The notes beneath the pieces were generated by a model. That model ran no database searches. It saw only the letters and a list, made by a program, of their open reading frames with translations, and was not told where the DNA came from. Made by a program: the position numbers and the translations under genes. 64,000 bases of DNA from Bacteroidota bacterium (GTDB lineage: Bacteria; Bacteroidota; Bacteroidia; Chitinophagales; Chitinophagaceae). Shown here piece after piece: positions 35,469-45,058 of the stretch. Numbering within the stretch: position 1 is the stretch's first letter; each line of letters begins with the position of its first letter. The stretch is taken from contig CANFOM010000010.1 of the NCBI GenBank assembly GCA_947448725.1, positions 1-64,000 on the forward strand. Reading direction: 5' to 3'.

Positions 35469-36695
35469 TCAAGTGATGTTAATATCTGGCAAAAATGTAA
35501 TGAATTTGCCTTTATATGTATCCTTGAAACTTTCAATTATATATTCAGAAAAATTATGAGCAAGAATTAAAATGTAATCTATTTTACTAAAATCGATTTC
35601 TTCTCTACTTACAATTTTCAATCCAGTACCAGGCATATATTTACCCTGTTTTAAGTCTGTATCGTCAATTATATAATCAATTTCCAAATCAGTAACATTA
35701 ATTGCATTTAGAAAAATGCACCCTTTCGCAGCAGCTCCAAAAGCTACAATATTTTTATTGTTTGTTTTTAAATCTAAAATGATTTTTTTACACTTATCTA
35801 AATGTTCATACACTTGAGCTCCCCATTTTTTATAATATTCTAAATCATATAATTTTTCAGATTGCACAAAGTCATCAATGGATAAATCTGGTTCATAATT
35901 CGACTTAGCTTTTGACATAACTAACCTTAATGTACCCCCATGAATCTTTTGTTTCTCAACTCTAATAATTTTAAACCCGTGTTTTTCCATCATCAATTTC
36001 AAAGGCAAAATTGAGTAATAATAAACATGTTCATGGTAAATTTGATCAAATTGATTCGTTTGTAAATCATGTATCCAATAGGGAAATTCTAGAACCCATA
36101 ATCCTTTTTCATCCAATAAATTGTATACACCTTCTGCAAATGAATTCGTATCTCTCAAATGCTGAAATACATTTGTAGATGTAATAACTTTCGCTTTATT
36201 AGAAACTAATTTGGAAGTTTCTAATGAGAAGAATTCATTTAATACAGGGATACCTTTTTCGATAGAGATTTGTGCCAAATTTTTAGAAGGATCGATATTT
36301 AAAAAATCCAACTTTACATTCGAAACCGACTTAAAGACAGATAACAAAGTCCCGTCATTGCCCCCAATATCAACGATTAAATCATTTTCATTTAATTTTA
36401 CCAATCCGGTTATATAATGATAAAGTTTATTACAATGATCAATATATGGGATATTAACCTCTGATTTAAAAAGATAATTACTAAAAAGTAATTCACTGTT
36501 AACAGAGTGACTTAATGCCGAAAGATTAGATTTATTATAAAAATTAACTTTTAGTGGGAACCTTTGGCAATTTATAGACTCCTCTTTTGTCCTAGATAAA
36601 TTATTAACCAAAGGGAAATCTCCTAAATCAAAATAGGTGAAATAATTAGCATCATTTGTAATTGGACAAAAATTAATTTCTTCTATTTCTTTCAT
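35469..36695 (-). CDS. SAM-dependent methyltransferase of the sugar C-methyltransferase type (408 aa)
   Basis: Three parts can be seen. The N-terminus (about 1-95) resembles the putative zinc-binding methyltransferase-13 domain (FDLGDFPLVNNL), though few of its cysteines remain. The middle (about 95-250) is a class I methyltransferase with VDIGGNDGTLL binding SAM. The C-terminal domain (about 295-400, VAFGAAAKGCIFLN...YIIDDTDLKQGKYMPGTG) is the methyltransferase-14 type. Relatives methylate dTDP-keto-deoxysugars. It is the last gene of a three-gene unit with GT2 and another methyltransferase, 6 nt after the GT2 gene. The reduced zinc ligand set is notable but not decisive. Confidence 0.85.
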   Translation of the reverse strand: MKEIEEINFCPITNDANYFTYFDLGDFPLVNNLSRTKEESINCQRFPLKVNFYNKSNLSALSHSVNSELLFSNYLFKSEVNIPYIDHCNKLYHYITGLVKLNENDLIVDIGGNDGTLLSVFKSVSNVKLDFLNIDPSKNLAQISIEKGIPVLNEFFSLETSKLVSNKAKVITSTNVFQHLRDTNSFAEGVYNLLDEKGLWVLEFPYWIHDLQTNQFDQIYHEHVYYYSILPLKLMMEKHGFKIIRVEKQKIHGGTLRLVMSKAKSNYEPDLSIDDFVQSEKLYDLEYYKKWGAQVYEHLDKCKKIILDLKTNNKNIVAFGAAAKGCIFLNAINVTDLEIDYIIDDTDLKQGKYMPGTGLKIVSREEIDFSKIDYILILAHNFSEYIIESFKDTYKGKFITFLPDINIT

Positions 36696-36701
36696 TTATA
36701 C

Positions 36702-37607
36702 TTATTTATCATTGTTAAAAATAACACCATTTTTACTAATCTTTAATATTTTAACAACCTTTCTTTTTAAATGCAACAAATCCCAGCCTATTGTATTAAT
36801 ATATGAACAAACAAAAATGATAAAGAATAGTAATGTTTTACTGAAAATGTTAAAAGAATAAACTTGTGACTTAAAAACATATAATGAACAATTAAAACTT
36901 GTTCCCAACCCTATAAAATTCCTTGAAATAAGATTATTTTTTTTAAACTGACTCGACAAGGTACTTACTTCATTAGAAACGCCACCTTTTGTTATATAAT
37001 GTGCAGTAGTATCTAAAACCATGATTTTACCTTGGTAAAACAAACTACCTACAATCTCCCAATCAAAACCAATTTCATTCTCAAATTCAATATGATCAAG
37101 GCAAATTTTTCTAATGAGGCCATACATATAGCCATTCAATGAAACATTATAATAAAAACTCATAGTTCTTGCCCATTTGCTGGAACTCATGCAACTTTTA
37201 TTAGTATTTGAACTAATTTCAATTCCATTATCTTGATAGATACATTTGCCAACACATATTGTATAATCTAAATTTTTTTCTAAAAAATCTAAGCATTTTT
37301 CAATAAAATACTTGTCAAGCCAGTCATCATCCGCAAGCCACATAAAATACTTTCCTGTAGCTTTTTTTAAAACAAATTGATAATTTTCAACTGTCCTTAA
37401 GCTTGAATCTTGTTTGAAATATCTTATTCTTTGATCAAGCTTAACATAACTTTTTACAATTGTATCAATTTCAGGATTTGGAGAATTGTCATTTGAAATA
37501 ATCAATTCGAAATTAGAATAACTTTGATTCAAGATAGAATCTAATGCTCGAACCATTTCTATTGGCCTATTATAAATTGGCATTGCAATTGATACTAAAA
37601 TACTCAT
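36702..37607 (-). CDS. Family 2 glycosyltransferase (301 aa)
   Basis: A GT-A enzyme with SIAMPIYNRP, LIISNDNSPN, and MWLADDDWLDKYF as the DxD region. The C-terminal 70 residues are hydrophobic and may be membrane-associated. The start overlaps the end of the upstream methyltransferase gene by 4 bp (ATGA), so they are translationally coupled. It is part of the polysaccharide gene cluster; the acceptor is unknown. Confidence 0.85.
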   Translation of the reverse strand: MSILVSIAMPIYNRPIEMVRALDSILNQSYSNFELIISNDNSPNPEIDTIVKSYVKLDQRIRYFKQDSSLRTVENYQFVLKKATGKYFMWLADDDWLDKYFIEKCLDFLEKNLDYTICVGKCIYQDNGIEISSNTNKSCMSSSKWARTMSFYYNVSLNGYMYGLIRKICLDHIEFENEIGFDWEIVGSLFYQGKIMVLDTTAHYITKGGVSNEVSTLSSQFKKNNLISRNFIGLGTSFNCSLYVFKSQVYSFNIFSKTLLFFIIFVCSYINTIGWDLLHLKRKVVKILKISKNGVIFNNDK

Positions 37608-38569
37608 ATTTTCTTCTTTATAAAAGCTACAAATTGATCTCCATTATTCTCTTCATTCAATTTTATAGCTAACTTTTCAAAAGCTTCAACCTCTTTTGTT
37701 TTAATAAATGCTTTTTCAGGATTTTCAGAAAAAGATCTTGCATCCATTAAGGGTATATTATGAATATATTGTTCACTAGCCCAAAATTGAAAAGAAGTAG
37801 AATCATAAATGACTTTATCAATGTAAAAGCCTTGACCTTCTATTAATAACTTAAAACTTTTCATTGAGTGTAAAAAGAAGTGTCGTGGTGCATCTAATGA
37901 TACCCAATTAGTTTTATACTTATCCCATGCATGTGAAGTAACTGTGGGGATTCTTATCATACAAGTACCGTTTTCAGACAGCTTTAGAAAAATTGATTTT
38001 AAAACATCAATTTGATGATCCATATGCTCAAGTACATGATGCATCATAATTAAATCCCAACCACCAACTTCATCTTGCAATTCTTTCTTCTCTATTAATA
38101 ACCCATTTTCATATAATATATTTTGATTTATAAAAGGATCAATACCTTTAAGATTTTTCATACCAGAATGCATCATAGAATAAAGTATATTCCCACTTCC
38201 ACAACCTATATCTAGCACTTTTGAATCTTTATTAATATTTGTCGTTGAAATAAACTTGAATATTGGATTAGGATGTAGCATGTTTAAAAACATTCCAAAA
38301 ATTCCTTTTTTAAACAATGCATAATTTGCCCTGTTGTAAGCAATCCATTTTTTAAACCTTGTATTTTTTTTTAACAACTTCTGATTAAAAGAATAATAAT
38401 TTGAAGGATAAAATTTATCCATATTCTCTGGAACTTCTTCTATTTGAAGACACTCACAATTTGCACATTGAAAATACTTAAACTCTTCCCTAATCCCAAT
38501 CATCATTTCTCTTACAACATAAGAAGTATTACCTATGAGATTACCACAAATTTTACAAGCTTTATTCAT
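37604..38569 (-). CDS. SAM-dependent methyltransferase with N-terminal zinc ribbon (321 aa)
   Basis: The N-terminus has CKICG...CANCECLQ, a two-pair zinc-ribbon pattern. The centre is a class I methyltransferase: VLDIGCGSGNILYSM for SAM binding and MMHHVLEHMDHQIDVL. Such proteins often modify sugars or polysaccharide intermediates. The start is set at ATG 38569 rather than a more upstream in-frame codon at 38605, because a TATATTTG promoter box occupies 38583-38576. It heads the unit with the GT2 and the C-methyltransferase-like gene. Confidence 0.85.
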   Translation of the reverse strand: MNKACKICGNLIGNTSYVVREMMIGIREEFKYFQCANCECLQIEEVPENMDKFYPSNYYSFNQKLLKKNTRFKKWIAYNRANYALFKKGIFGMFLNMLHPNPIFKFISTTNINKDSKVLDIGCGSGNILYSMMHSGMKNLKGIDPFINQNILYENGLLIEKKELQDEVGGWDLIMMHHVLEHMDHQIDVLKSIFLKLSENGTCMIRIPTVTSHAWDKYKTNWVSLDAPRHFFLHSMKSFKLLIEGQGFYIDKVIYDSTSFQFWASEQYIHNIPLMDARSFSENPEKAFIKTKEVEAFEKLAIKLNEENNGDQFVAFIKKKI

Positions 38570-38575
38570 AGAATA

Positions 38576-38583
38576 CAAATATA
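38576..38583 (-). promoter_or_regulatory. TAnnTTTG promoter box 6 nt before the methyltransferase start
   Basis: TATATTTG on the minus strand, followed by TATTCT and the ATG at 38569. This fixes the start codon and implies a leaderless or nearly leaderless mRNA. Confidence 0.55.
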
Positions 38584-38690
38584 AAATTTCAAAACTACAA
38601 ATCATTGAAAATAAACATATTTTATACTATAAATTCAATGAAATAGCTAAATTCTTAAAAAATAATTTACCTTTAAATTAAAGATTTTAA

Positions 38691-39848
38691 ATGATTCTAA
38701 ACGGCATAAAAGGAGCGATATACGATATTATTGGATACCTCGCTTGTTTAGGCAAGCCTGCTTTACATGATGGAAAGAAAGCCCTCATTGTTAGGGTTGA
38801 CGAAATAGGTGATTATATTTTATGGAGAAAGTGTATTGACCCATTACTAAACGCAGATAAACTTAAAAATTTTGAAGTTCATTTTGTAGGCAACCAATCC
38901 TGGAAATCTTTATTTGATTTAGAGTTTAAAGGACCTTTTCAAAAAATTATCTGGCTTGATAAAACCAAGTTCAAGAAAAGTATGATTTATCGTTATACTT
39001 TTTTAAGAAATATCGCTAAGGAAAACTATTCAATTGTAATCAACCCAACTTACTCAAGAGCTAAAAGAGTAGATGACAGCATTGTAAAAGCTGCTAATGC
39101 AAGTAATAATTATGGATTTGTAAGGAACAATGAAAATTACTTACCCTATGAACAAAATTTTGACAAACAACTATACCATCACTTATTCGAATTAAAAAAT
39201 AAGTCTAGTTTTGAGTTTACTAAAAATAAAGCCTTTGCAGAATGGTTTTGCGAAAAGCCATTAAATGTATCTAGCATAAATTTCGAAGCCGCCGTTTTAC
39301 CCTCGCCTAAAATTCAAAATCTTCCAAAGAACTATTTTATCGTCTTTCCTGGCTCAAGAAGTAGTGTTAGAATTTGGAGCACAGATTATTTTATTGAAGT
39401 AAGTAACTATTTGTTTGAAAAATATCAACTTACGGCTCTTGTTTGTGGCGGAAATGGAGATATTGTCTATGCCAACAATTTCATTAAAAGCTATATGCAT
39501 CCTTGCATTGACATGACAGCCAAAACCAGTTTGCCCGAACTACTGAACATTATCAAAAACGCCTCCTGCTTATTATCAGTGGATACTGGATCTATTCATC
39601 TAGCAGCCTCAGTGGGTTGTTTAACCTTAGGCATTTTTAATGGCTCTCAATATGGGCGATTCTCTCCTTATCCAATAGAAATAAGTTCCAATATCATCTC
39701 TTTTTATCCAAAAAAAGTGTTGGAAGATATTAATAAAAATGCCTTTTCAAAGTATGAACTTATTATCGATATTTCTTACAACGATGTCACCTCAAAAGAG
39801 GTTATTGATTATTTAGCTTCGCACCCTATATCTATAAAAGCTATTTAG
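38691..39848 (+). CDS. Family 9 glycosyltransferase, heptosyltransferase-like (385 aa)
   Basis: A GT-B enzyme related to lipopolysaccharide heptosyltransferases. The N-terminal half has ALIVRVDEIGDYILWRK, the usual acceptor-side start. The C-terminal half has IVFPGSRSSVRIW, VCGGNGD and CLLSVDTGSIHLAASVG, the donor-binding block. Heptose is not certain; related enzymes transfer other sugars. It overlaps the stop of the convergent GT2 gene by 4 bp. Confidence 0.87.
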   Translation: MILNGIKGAIYDIIGYLACLGKPALHDGKKALIVRVDEIGDYILWRKCIDPLLNADKLKNFEVHFVGNQSWKSLFDLEFKGPFQKIIWLDKTKFKKSMIYRYTFLRNIAKENYSIVINPTYSRAKRVDDSIVKAANASNNYGFVRNNENYLPYEQNFDKQLYHHLFELKNKSSFEFTKNKAFAEWFCEKPLNVSSINFEAAVLPSPKIQNLPKNYFIVFPGSRSSVRIWSTDYFIEVSNYLFEKYQLTALVCGGNGDIVYANNFIKSYMHPCIDMTAKTSLPELLNIIKNASCLLSVDTGSIHLAASVGCLTLGIFNGSQYGRFSPYPIEISSNIISFYPKKVLEDINKNAFSKYELIIDISYNDVTSKEVIDYLASHPISIKAI

Positions 39849-40609
39849 CTCAACTTTATTTTTAAACTAAATGCTTTTTTCCCTAGCCAAGTTTGTAAAA
39901 ATAGATGCAGGAGTTTTAACCTGAATTGCCAAAACCTAGACTTTAATGAATAGCCAAAATTAGATTCATACACTTCAATATTTTGCTTAAGTGAATCTAA
40001 ATATCTTGAGTTGCTTACTCCAGTATTATCAAACTTGATAAGCGTATAATTAATATAAGCATACGGCTCCTCTTTAATTCTACACATCATATCATAATCC
40101 ATAGCAATGCTATAATTTTTATAAAGCCCTAGTCTATCATACACTTCCTTCTTGACAAACCAAGTTGGATGTGAAATAGCTCTCATTCCTTTATAAACTT
40201 GTTTTTTATCAAAAGGTTTTCCAATAGTAACCCAGCTACCCCCTCTATGTAAAACAATATTACCACTTACCCAATTAACATTAGGAAGATCATTAATTTT
40301 TTTTGAAACAATTTGAGTTGCATTTTCATCGTAATAAATATCCCCCGAATTTAATAAATGAATCAGATCCCCTTTAGCCAATAAAATTCCCTTATTAAAA
40401 GCATCTGAAATGCCAGCGTCTCTTTCATTAATAATGAGCCTATAATTGTTTTTATTTTGAGCAATGAACCAATCCTTTATATCATCATTGGTAGAACCAT
40501 TTACAATAATATGTTCAAAAGGTTTTTCTATTTGACGATCAACTGAATCGCAGGTTTTGATTAGATCTTGCAGATTATTGAAACAAATGGTGATGATGGA
40601 CAACTTCAT
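39845..40609 (-). CDS. Family 2 glycosyltransferase, WcaE-like (254 aa)
   Basis: The start is set at ATG 40609 (MKLSIITICFNN), because a TATATTTG box lies at 40621-40614, overlapping any earlier codon. Motifs include HIIVNGSTNDDIKDW, ISDAFNKGILLAKGDLIHLLNSGD (the DxD-like site) and WVSGNIVLHRGG, like colanic acid GT WcaE. It is divergent from the flippase gene. Function in surface polysaccharide assembly is inferred from family and neighbours. Confidence 0.85.
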   Translation of the reverse strand: MKLSIITICFNNLQDLIKTCDSVDRQIEKPFEHIIVNGSTNDDIKDWFIAQNKNNYRLIINERDAGISDAFNKGILLAKGDLIHLLNSGDIYYDENATQIVSKKINDLPNVNWVSGNIVLHRGGSWVTIGKPFDKKQVYKGMRAISHPTWFVKKEVYDRLGLYKNYSIAMDYDMMCRIKEEPYAYINYTLIKFDNTGVSNSRYLDSLKQNIEVYESNFGYSLKSRFWQFRLKLLHLFLQTWLGKKAFSLKIKLS

Positions 40610-40613
40610 ATAA

Positions 40614-40621
40614 CAAATATA
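40614..40621 (-). promoter_or_regulatory. TAnnTTTG promoter box 4 nt before the GT2 start
   Basis: TATATTTG on the minus strand, then TTAT and the ATG at 40609. A mirror-image arrangement drives the flippase gene on the other strand. Confidence 0.6.
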
Positions 40622-40653
40622 AATTTTTAGGCTCAATATAGTTTGAATTTAAA

Positions 40654-40661
40654 TATATTTG
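40654..40661 (+). promoter_or_regulatory. TAnnTTTG promoter box 4 nt before the flippase start
   Basis: TATATTTG, then TTAC and the ATG at 40666. Confidence 0.6.
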
Positions 40662-40665
40662 TTAC

Positions 40666-42186
40666 ATGGGAATCATTCAAAAACAAGGCTTAAAATCGTC
40701 ACTCTTTATAATGATTGGCTTTGTTATTGGCGCAATTAATTTATTGGTGCTGTTTCCACTATTCTTCTCCAAGTCCGATCAAGGCCTAGTAAGAGCTATG
40801 ATTGACATAGGCGCTACTTTGTCCATATTTTGTACTTTAGGCACACTCCCTGTAGTGTATAAATTTTACCCGTTTTACAACCAATACTTAGGTCCTAAAA
40901 AAAACGAATTGCCTTTTATTACCTTATTGGTTAATTTAATTGGCTTTGGTCTTATATTAATTATTGGTTGGCAAGAAAAAGATTTTATTTTAAGGAAATT
41001 AGGTAAATCTCCCGACCTCGCTCTTTATTTCAATTATGTTTATCCTTATACTTTTTTTATTTTACTATTTTTCTGGCTAGAAGGCTTTGCTTGGGGATTA
41101 AGAAAAGGAGTAGTTACTAATTTCTTAAAAGAAACCGTGGTACGTATTTTAACTACTATACTTATACTAGCTTTTGGTTTTAAATATATAAGCTTCCCTA
41201 CCTTTATTGCCCTATTTAGTGGCATCTATTTAATTCCAACACTTATATTAATTTCAACATTAATTCAAACCAATGAATGGTCTATTAAGAATTTTAAAAT
41301 AAGCAGTGTTACTAGAAGATTAAGAGGAAGAATGATAAACTTTGCCTTATTTGTTTTTGCTGGACAGTTTTTTAGTTTATTAGCCAGAACCAATGATACC
41401 TTTTTAATTTTTGGACTTCGAGGCTTAAGCGATACAGGCATTTTCGCCATAGCTACTTATGTTTCGGCTATACTAGAAATTCCACAACGTAGTTTAAACT
41501 CCATTACCATCCCCGTTTTAGCGGAGTCCTGGAAAAATAAAGACATGGCCAACATCAAACACATTTACCATAAAAGTGTTTCTAATTTACTGGCTATTGG
41601 GTTATTGTTATTTGGACTCATTTGGTTGAATATAGAGAACTTAGTTGCGTTTTTAAATTGGATTAGCCACAAGCAAGGTGGGGGGTATGATGAATTAACA
41701 AAACTTATTTTTATTTTAGGATTGGCAAAATTAATCGACTTAGGCACAGGAGTGAATAGTCAAATTATTGGCACATCTAATTATTGGAAATTCGATTTTT
41801 ACACCAATCTATTTTATATCATCTTATCGCTTCCCTTGAATTATTTTTTGATAAAAAATTACGGCTTAGAAGGATTGGCATTTTCTAATTTAGTAGCGCT
41901 TACTTTATACAATAGCGTTCGATTTGGATTTTTAAATAGAAAATTTAATTTACAACCTTATACCTGGAGGCATGGAATATTTTTAGTTGCTAGTATTATA
42001 CTCATGCTTACAATTCATCAACTGCCATCTTTCAATAACATTATTGTAAATATCCTTATTCAATCTTTAAGTTTTGGATTAGCATTTTATGCATTGGCTT
42101 ACTGGATTAATCCTGCTCCAGAAATTTTAAATTTCTTCAACGATTTATTTAAAAATAAAATCCCTGGCTTTTTTAAAAAGAAGTAG
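40666..42186 (+). CDS. Oligosaccharide flippase of the Wzx/MATE type (506 aa)
   Basis: A membrane protein with about 12-14 helices, belonging to the polysaccharide-transport (MVF/Wzx-like) group that moves lipid-linked sugars across the inner membrane. The start QGLKSSLFIMIGFVIGAINLLVLFPLFF is characteristic, as is the mid-protein RTNDTFLIFGLRG. It shares a 56-bp divergent promoter region with the GT2 gene. It presumably exports the product of the nearby glycosyltransferases. Confidence 0.88.
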   Translation: MGIIQKQGLKSSLFIMIGFVIGAINLLVLFPLFFSKSDQGLVRAMIDIGATLSIFCTLGTLPVVYKFYPFYNQYLGPKKNELPFITLLVNLIGFGLILIIGWQEKDFILRKLGKSPDLALYFNYVYPYTFFILLFFWLEGFAWGLRKGVVTNFLKETVVRILTTILILAFGFKYISFPTFIALFSGIYLIPTLILISTLIQTNEWSIKNFKISSVTRRLRGRMINFALFVFAGQFFSLLARTNDTFLIFGLRGLSDTGIFAIATYVSAILEIPQRSLNSITIPVLAESWKNKDMANIKHIYHKSVSNLLAIGLLLFGLIWLNIENLVAFLNWISHKQGGGYDELTKLIFILGLAKLIDLGTGVNSQIIGTSNYWKFDFYTNLFYIILSLPLNYFLIKNYGLEGLAFSNLVALTLYNSVRFGFLNRKFNLQPYTWRHGIFLVASIILMLTIHQLPSFNNIIVNILIQSLSFGLAFYALAYWINPAPEILNFFNDLFKNKIPGFFKKK

Positions 42187-42188
42187 GT

Positions 42189-42932
42189 CTATTTCAGCGC
42201 TTCTAAAAAACGCTCCAACCCTGCCCTTTTCTCGGGTGTTAAAACGTAACTAATATTCTGGGTATAGTACTTATGTAAATCATAAACTTGCTCGCTAGCT
42301 GGAATTAAGGCAATAACATCTTCCAAATGATCCAAACCATAGCCATTGGCAGCATCAAAAGCTTCTATAAATTCTGAAGGAATTGGTTTATTGGCCACCC
42401 AGGCTGCAAAAACAAAGGGCAAACCCGTATGTTGTTTCCAAGCCAGCCCCAGGTCGTAAATATGATTAAATCGGCTTAAACTAGCCAAAGCCCTATCTCC
42501 AATAATCACTCCGGCAGTAGTTCCCGATATTTGATCCATATACCCTTCTGTTGCTGCAATAAACTCCACCTCCTTCTTCCAATATTGAGTTAATAGAACC
42601 TTGGCCAATGCCACAGAAGTTCTACTTTGATAATCTAAATAAACACGTTCTATTTGCTCCATGGGTACTTGGCTAAATAATGCCACAGAGGCCACTTCCC
42701 CCTCAGATCCAATCACATATTTTGAAACTATTTGAGGATTGGTTAATAAGGGCATAATCGCCACAGGCACAAGGCCAATATCAATGGTATCCTCCAATAA
42801 ATCCTGCGCAATTTGAGCAGGGTAAGACTTGATTAAATCGATACGATTTTTGAAGGGTTGCTGCTCCATTCCTAGTAATAAAGGGCGCGTGTTTAAATAA
42901 CTTACCGCGCCTATGCGCCATCTTTTGTCCAA
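42189..42932 (-). CDS. mqnA: Chorismate dehydratase MqnA (futalosine menaquinone pathway)
   Basis: MqnA forms 3-enolpyruvyl-benzoate from chorismate, the first step of the futalosine route to menaquinone. The start RIGAVSYLNTRPLL, the DIGLVPVA block and the later LGLAWKQHTGLPFVFAAWV are typical of this periplasmic-binding-like family. The length of 247 residues is normal. The start appears to be TTG at 42932, since no suitable ATG precedes the conserved sequence. A UbiD-type decarboxylase expected in the same pathway is at 56174-58012. Confidence 0.93.
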   Translation of the reverse strand: MDKRWRIGAVSYLNTRPLLLGMEQQPFKNRIDLIKSYPAQIAQDLLEDTIDIGLVPVAIMPLLTNPQIVSKYVIGSEGEVASVALFSQVPMEQIERVYLDYQSRTSVALAKVLLTQYWKKEVEFIAATEGYMDQISGTTAGVIIGDRALASLSRFNHIYDLGLAWKQHTGLPFVFAAWVANKPIPSEFIEAFDAANGYGLDHLEDVIALIPASEQVYDLHKYYTQNISYVLTPEKRAGLERFLEALK

Positions 42933-42938
42933 TTGAAT

Positions 42939-42946
42939 TAACTTTG
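42939..42946 (+). promoter_or_regulatory. Possible TAnnTTTG promoter box for purB
   Basis: TAACTTTG about 55 nt upstream of the purB ATG. Confidence 0.4.
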
Positions 42947-43001
42947 CACAAAGAAAAACCTTTTTTTTAACATAGTAACTACTTGTTTAAAGCAACAGCC
43001 A

Positions 43002-44342
43002 ATGTCGAAACTTACAGCCATTTCACCCGTAGACGGACGTTATCAAAAGCAAACTGCCGCTTTGAGCGCTTATTTTTCCGAGTTTGGCTTAATTAAATAC
43101 CGGGTTTTAGTGGAAGTGCATTATTTTTTATTTTTGGCTGATAAGAAGTTCTTTAAAGTTACCCCTGTCCTTAGAAAGGCTTTACTTGGCGTAGTTGAAA
43201 ATTTTAGTGAAGCAGATGCAGAAAAAATTAAACATATCGAAGCTACCACCAACCATGATGTAAAAGCGGTAGAATATTTTTTAAAAGAAGTACTAGATAA
43301 AAACAAAGCAAGTGAATTAAAAGAATGGATTCACTTTGGTTTAACTTCTCAGGACATCAATAACACGGCTATTCCTTTAAGTTGGAAAGAAGCCATGGAA
43401 AATAATATTTTACCTGCTTATATTAATTTGCAAAATAATTTATTCCAGTTAGCAAAAAAATGGAAAAAGATTTCTTTATTGGCGCGCACCCATGGTCAAG
43501 CAGCATCTCCTACTACTTTAGGAAAAGAGGTCATGGTTTTTGTGGAAAGATTACATCATCAAGTAGAATTGTTTACTGCGATCCCTTATGCTGCTAAGTT
43601 TGGTGGTGCTACTGGCAACTTTAACGCACATCATATTGCATTCCCTAAAAAGAATTGGGTAAGCTTGGGTAATGAGTTTGTGGATGATATTTTGGGATTG
43701 CAAAGAATGCAATTCACCACTCAAATTGAGCACTACGATCATTTTGCTGCACATTGCGATACTTTAAAACGTTTAAACAATATTTTAATTGATTTAAGCC
43801 GCGACATCTGGACCTATATCTCGATGGATTATTTTAAGCAACAAACAAAAAAAGGCGAAGTAGGCTCAAGTGCCATGCCGCATAAGGTAAATCCGATAGA
43901 TTTTGAAAATGCAGAAGGTAATTTAGGCTTAGCTAATGCATTGTTAGAACATTTGGCTGCTAAGCTTCCTATTAGTCGCTTACAAAGAGACTTAACCGAT
44001 TCAACTGTTTTAAGAAATATTGGCGTTCCATTAGGACATATTACTATTGCCTTAAATTCTTTAGAAAAAGGATTGAGCAAATTAATATTGAATGAAGAAA
44101 AAATGCAAGCCGATTTAGAAAATAATTGGGCTGTTGTTGCAGAAGCCATTCAAACTGTTTTACGACGTGAAAAATATCCAAATCCTTACGAAGCTTTAAA
44201 GGATTTAACAAGAGGCAATAATAAGATTGATAAAAAATTGATGCACAAATTTATTGATGGCTTAAAAGTAAGTGCGACTGTTAAAAAAGAATTGAAAGCT
44301 ATTACTCCTCATAATTACACTGGAGTAACTGCGGAATATTAA
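43002..44342 (+). CDS. purB: Adenylosuccinate lyase
   Basis: Catalyses two fumarate-releasing steps of purine synthesis (SAICAR to AICAR and adenylosuccinate to AMP). It belongs to the fumarase/aspartase superfamily, with the signature GSSAMPHKVNPIDFEN. It also has TSQDINNT and RTHGQAASPTTLGKE, giving catalytic and substrate-binding residues. The length of 446 residues is normal and the start SKLTAISPVDGRY is typical. Confidence 0.96.
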   Translation: MSKLTAISPVDGRYQKQTAALSAYFSEFGLIKYRVLVEVHYFLFLADKKFFKVTPVLRKALLGVVENFSEADAEKIKHIEATTNHDVKAVEYFLKEVLDKNKASELKEWIHFGLTSQDINNTAIPLSWKEAMENNILPAYINLQNNLFQLAKKWKKISLLARTHGQAASPTTLGKEVMVFVERLHHQVELFTAIPYAAKFGGATGNFNAHHIAFPKKNWVSLGNEFVDDILGLQRMQFTTQIEHYDHFAAHCDTLKRLNNILIDLSRDIWTYISMDYFKQQTKKGEVGSSAMPHKVNPIDFENAEGNLGLANALLEHLAAKLPISRLQRDLTDSTVLRNIGVPLGHITIALNSLEKGLSKLILNEEKMQADLENNWAVVAEAIQTVLRREKYPNPYEALKDLTRGNNKIDKKLMHKFIDGLKVSATVKKELKAITPHNYTGVTAEY

Positions 44343-44383
44343 TCTTCCAGGATCTAATCTTCGAATTCTTAATGTTCAGCGCC

Positions 44384-44971
44384 TTATTCTTCAGCGTCCG
44401 ATCTTTCCAAAGGCGGGATAACTATTTTTTTTCTAGGTTCTTTTTTCGCCAACAAGCTATGAATAGGGCTCATTCCCTCTTTTTCAATGGCCATAGTCAA
44501 AACTTGAGCAGTTGCTGCAGCATCACCCCAAGCTCGGTGTCTAGCTTCGATGCGAATTCCTAAATCTCTGGATAAAGAGCCTAATCCATATTTCTCAAGG
44601 CCTGGAAACACCCGTCGGCTTAATTTAATGGTACATAATTTAGGGGCCGACCATTGAAATCCCGATCTACCCAATAAATAATGAACAAAGGAGTAATCAA
44701 AACTTACATTGTGCGCTACAAATACACGGCCATTTAATAAATTGTATATCTGCGGAGCAACGTCCTCAAACAAAGGTGCCTCAGCCACCATAGCATCGCT
44801 AATCCCAGTCATATTAACAATAAAGGGTGGTATTTTATGCCTAGGGTTAATTAAAGACACAAATTTGCCCGTTACTTCTATCCCATTGTGAATGACAATA
44901 GCAATTTCAGTAATCCCTGCCGATTGGGGAGTACTGCCTGTGGTTTCAATATCTACAACTGCAAATTCCAT
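44384..44971 (-). CDS. DnaQ-like 3'-5' exonuclease (195 aa)
   Basis: A DEDDh exonuclease related to the DNA polymerase III epsilon subunit. Motif I is VVDIETTGSTP, motif II is VAHNVSFDYSF, and motif III is HRAWGDAAAT. It lacks the GIY-YIG domain that is fused to it in some Bacteroidota relatives. It may serve in proofreading or in RNA/DNA end trimming; the specific partner is not shown. It is convergent with purB and divergent from valS. Confidence 0.9.
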   Translation of the reverse strand: MEFAVVDIETTGSTPQSAGITEIAIVIHNGIEVTGKFVSLINPRHKIPPFIVNMTGISDAMVAEAPLFEDVAPQIYNLLNGRVFVAHNVSFDYSFVHYLLGRSGFQWSAPKLCTIKLSRRVFPGLEKYGLGSLSRDLGIRIEARHRAWGDAAATAQVLTMAIEKEGMSPIHSLLAKKEPRKKIVIPPLERSDAEE

Positions 44972-45022
44972 AGAGTGGCTAAGGTCGTATTTTTTAGCAA
45001 CTTATTGCTTGTCGCTTTTCCT

Positions 45023-45030
45023 TATTTTTG
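45023..45030 (+). promoter_or_regulatory. TAnnTTTG promoter box of valS
   Basis: TATTTTTG, 28 nt before the valS ATG. Confidence 0.5.
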
Positions 45031-45058
45031 TGGCTTAATATAGGAAAAGACGTAAAGC

